A stretch of 64,000 nucleotides of DNA from Euwallacea fornicatus (Eukaryota; Arthropoda; Insecta; Coleoptera; Curculionidae): assembly GCF_040115645.1 (NCBI RefSeq), contig NC_089545.1:2480001-2544000 (forward strand), written 5' to 3'. This document shows positions 62,758-64,000 of this stretch, one piece after another. The notes beneath the pieces were generated by a model. It was not told the origin of the DNA and ran no database searches. It saw only the letters and a program-made list of their open reading frames with translations. Within the stretch, counting starts at the first letter, position 1. Every line of letters begins with the position of its first letter. The position numbers were made by a program, and so were the translations under genes.

Positions 62758-62763
62758 AATAAA
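62758..62763 (+). terminator. S6kII polyadenylation signal AATAAA
   Basis: Canonical AATAAA 281 bases after the stop codon. Further AATAAA-like sites occur near 62899. Confidence 0.5.
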
Positions 62764-64000
62764 CCCACGCTGCGGGAATTGTTGATGTATATGTAGGTAT
62801 TTAAAACGTTACCCGTTATTAATTTCTTTACTTTTGTTTTTATACAATTTCGAAGTTTATAAAGATATGCTAAAATGTATCAAATGGGGAAGTAATTAAT
62901 AAAATATTACATTTCTATTTTTGAAATATATAGATTTTACTGTTGTTTACGAAAAAGAATAATAGGTATCTGCTTATTATTAGTAAAGAATTAACTGTAC
63001 TAATACATATAGAGATATACTGTGCCATTGAAAAAAAAACTTCTGCTTACTGTAGCGGTTTTATGACCTCTACATGGTAGTTCAATTGCCATGGTTCACT
63101 GTTGCTACTTCCTAAACCATTAGAGTTAAAAGATTGGTTAAATGAAAAATAAGTTGCTAAATTTAATGGTATACTCACATTTGAAAACAGTAATGCCAAA
63201 TTTTATTATGAGTCCGAGCAAAGCGAAAAAAAGTTAGAAAATGAGGGTGCTTTAGACGTGCAATTATCAATAATTTAATTTCCGTGTAAAATTTTTTTAT
63301 TTTGGTTCGAAATCATAATATCAAATTCAAATTTTGATGACTGAAGTAGTGTTGGCGAGGAATAGCTCATTCTAAAAGTTTAAACACATTGCCTTTCTTA
63401 CATTATAACATATCCCAATGGTTCAATGTTTTATTAATTAATCTCCATTTTAAAGTAAACATCTTATAGGGCAGTGAAATCGGTCAATTTCCTCGCTATT
63501 TAAGAAACTAATTAGTTTATAGCCATATTTTATTCTCTAGTTCGAAATCCTCCAGATACAGGGCGAAAAAAGTCGATTAGATATTTATGTATGTATGTTC
63601 AGGCGAATAACGGTTTGCTTGTATTCTGTATCAGAAGTTGGCCTGCATTTGTATTTGTCGGATAAAATGTAATCTTGTTCAAGAGAAACACCCTAACATT
63701 GAAAAAAAAAATGTAAGACAATGTGACACCTTGTTTTTGGGGGACTTTCTATTTCGTGCTAACGGAACGTATTTTTATACAAATTTAATTTTTTGTTTAA
63801 ACTAATCATGTTATGTACAAAATCAATGTTATTCCATAAGTAGATATCACTATATAGTGTATATAACAGTTGCTGTATTATATTAATATGATATTAAATT
63901 AAGTCGTATTTGCTTGCTTTATTAGGAATGTCAGGAAACACCTACAAGTATAACTTTATCAAGTTATGCTAAATTAGTGTGAAACGTTTATAGAAAGTGG
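62764..64000. other. Intergenic DNA downstream of S6kII
   Basis: AT-rich, about 1.2 kb. I see no coding exon, RNA gene or clear transposon end. Confidence 0.5.

Noticed and set aside
1..64000. CRISPR array, bacterial operons or a prophage-type defence system
   Set aside because: Intron-containing insect genes dominate; no regularly spaced direct repeats or bacterial gene signatures were seen.

Overview
The window is insect nuclear genomic DNA. It is AT-rich, its genes have many short GT-AG introns, and it carries degenerate DNA transposons whose ends read TACAGGRTGTTTC or CACCCTGTA. Five protein-coding genes can be assembled exon by exon by matching splice phases and known protein families: CenG1A, Ance, ciboulot, an Mdm2-like gene and S6kII. 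As far as I recall, an Mdm2 gene argues against Diptera such as Drosophila. The gene set and repeat style suggest a holometabolous insect, perhaps a beetle, but the exact taxon is inference. Nothing bacterial, no CRISPR array, no tRNA and no rRNA was seen.

Layout. (1) 1-28743, minus strand: the 5' part of CenG1A/AGAP (Arf-GAP with a GTPase-like domain). Exon 1 lies at 28566-28743 and the P-loop exon at 876-1108, separated by a 27.5 kb intron. A second candidate first exon lies inside that intron at 6894-7116, next to a CpG-dense patch (7215-7375). Later exons lie beyond position 1. (2) 28744-34869: intergenic, no gene recognised. (3) 34870-38236, plus: an 11-exon secreted angiotensin-converting-enzyme-like peptidase (653 aa) with an intact active site. 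(4) 39079-41700, minus: a ciboulot-type protein with five beta-thymosin repeats (212 aa), each middle repeat on its own 114-nt phase-1 exon. (5) 41701-51662: repeat-rich intergenic DNA with two decayed DDE transposons nearby and a possible distant ciboulot 5' exon near 48.6-48.8 kb. (6) 51663-57225, minus: an Mdm2-like RING E3 ligase (432 aa) with two C4 zinc fingers and no visible p53-binding (SWIB) domain. (7) 57795-62477, plus: a complete p90 ribosomal S6 kinase (748 aa, 15 coding exons), head-to-head with the Mdm2-like gene across 569 bp. Its C-terminal kinase reads DMG instead of DFG.

The genes do not form one pathway, apart from the divergent Mdm2/S6kII pair, which shares one short promoter region and could be co-regulated. 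The most unusual observations are the Mdm2-like protein without its p53-binding domain but with an extra zinc finger on a cassette exon, the alternative CenG1A first exon, the five-repeat thymosin gene, the DMG motif, and a repeat family seen in five copies.
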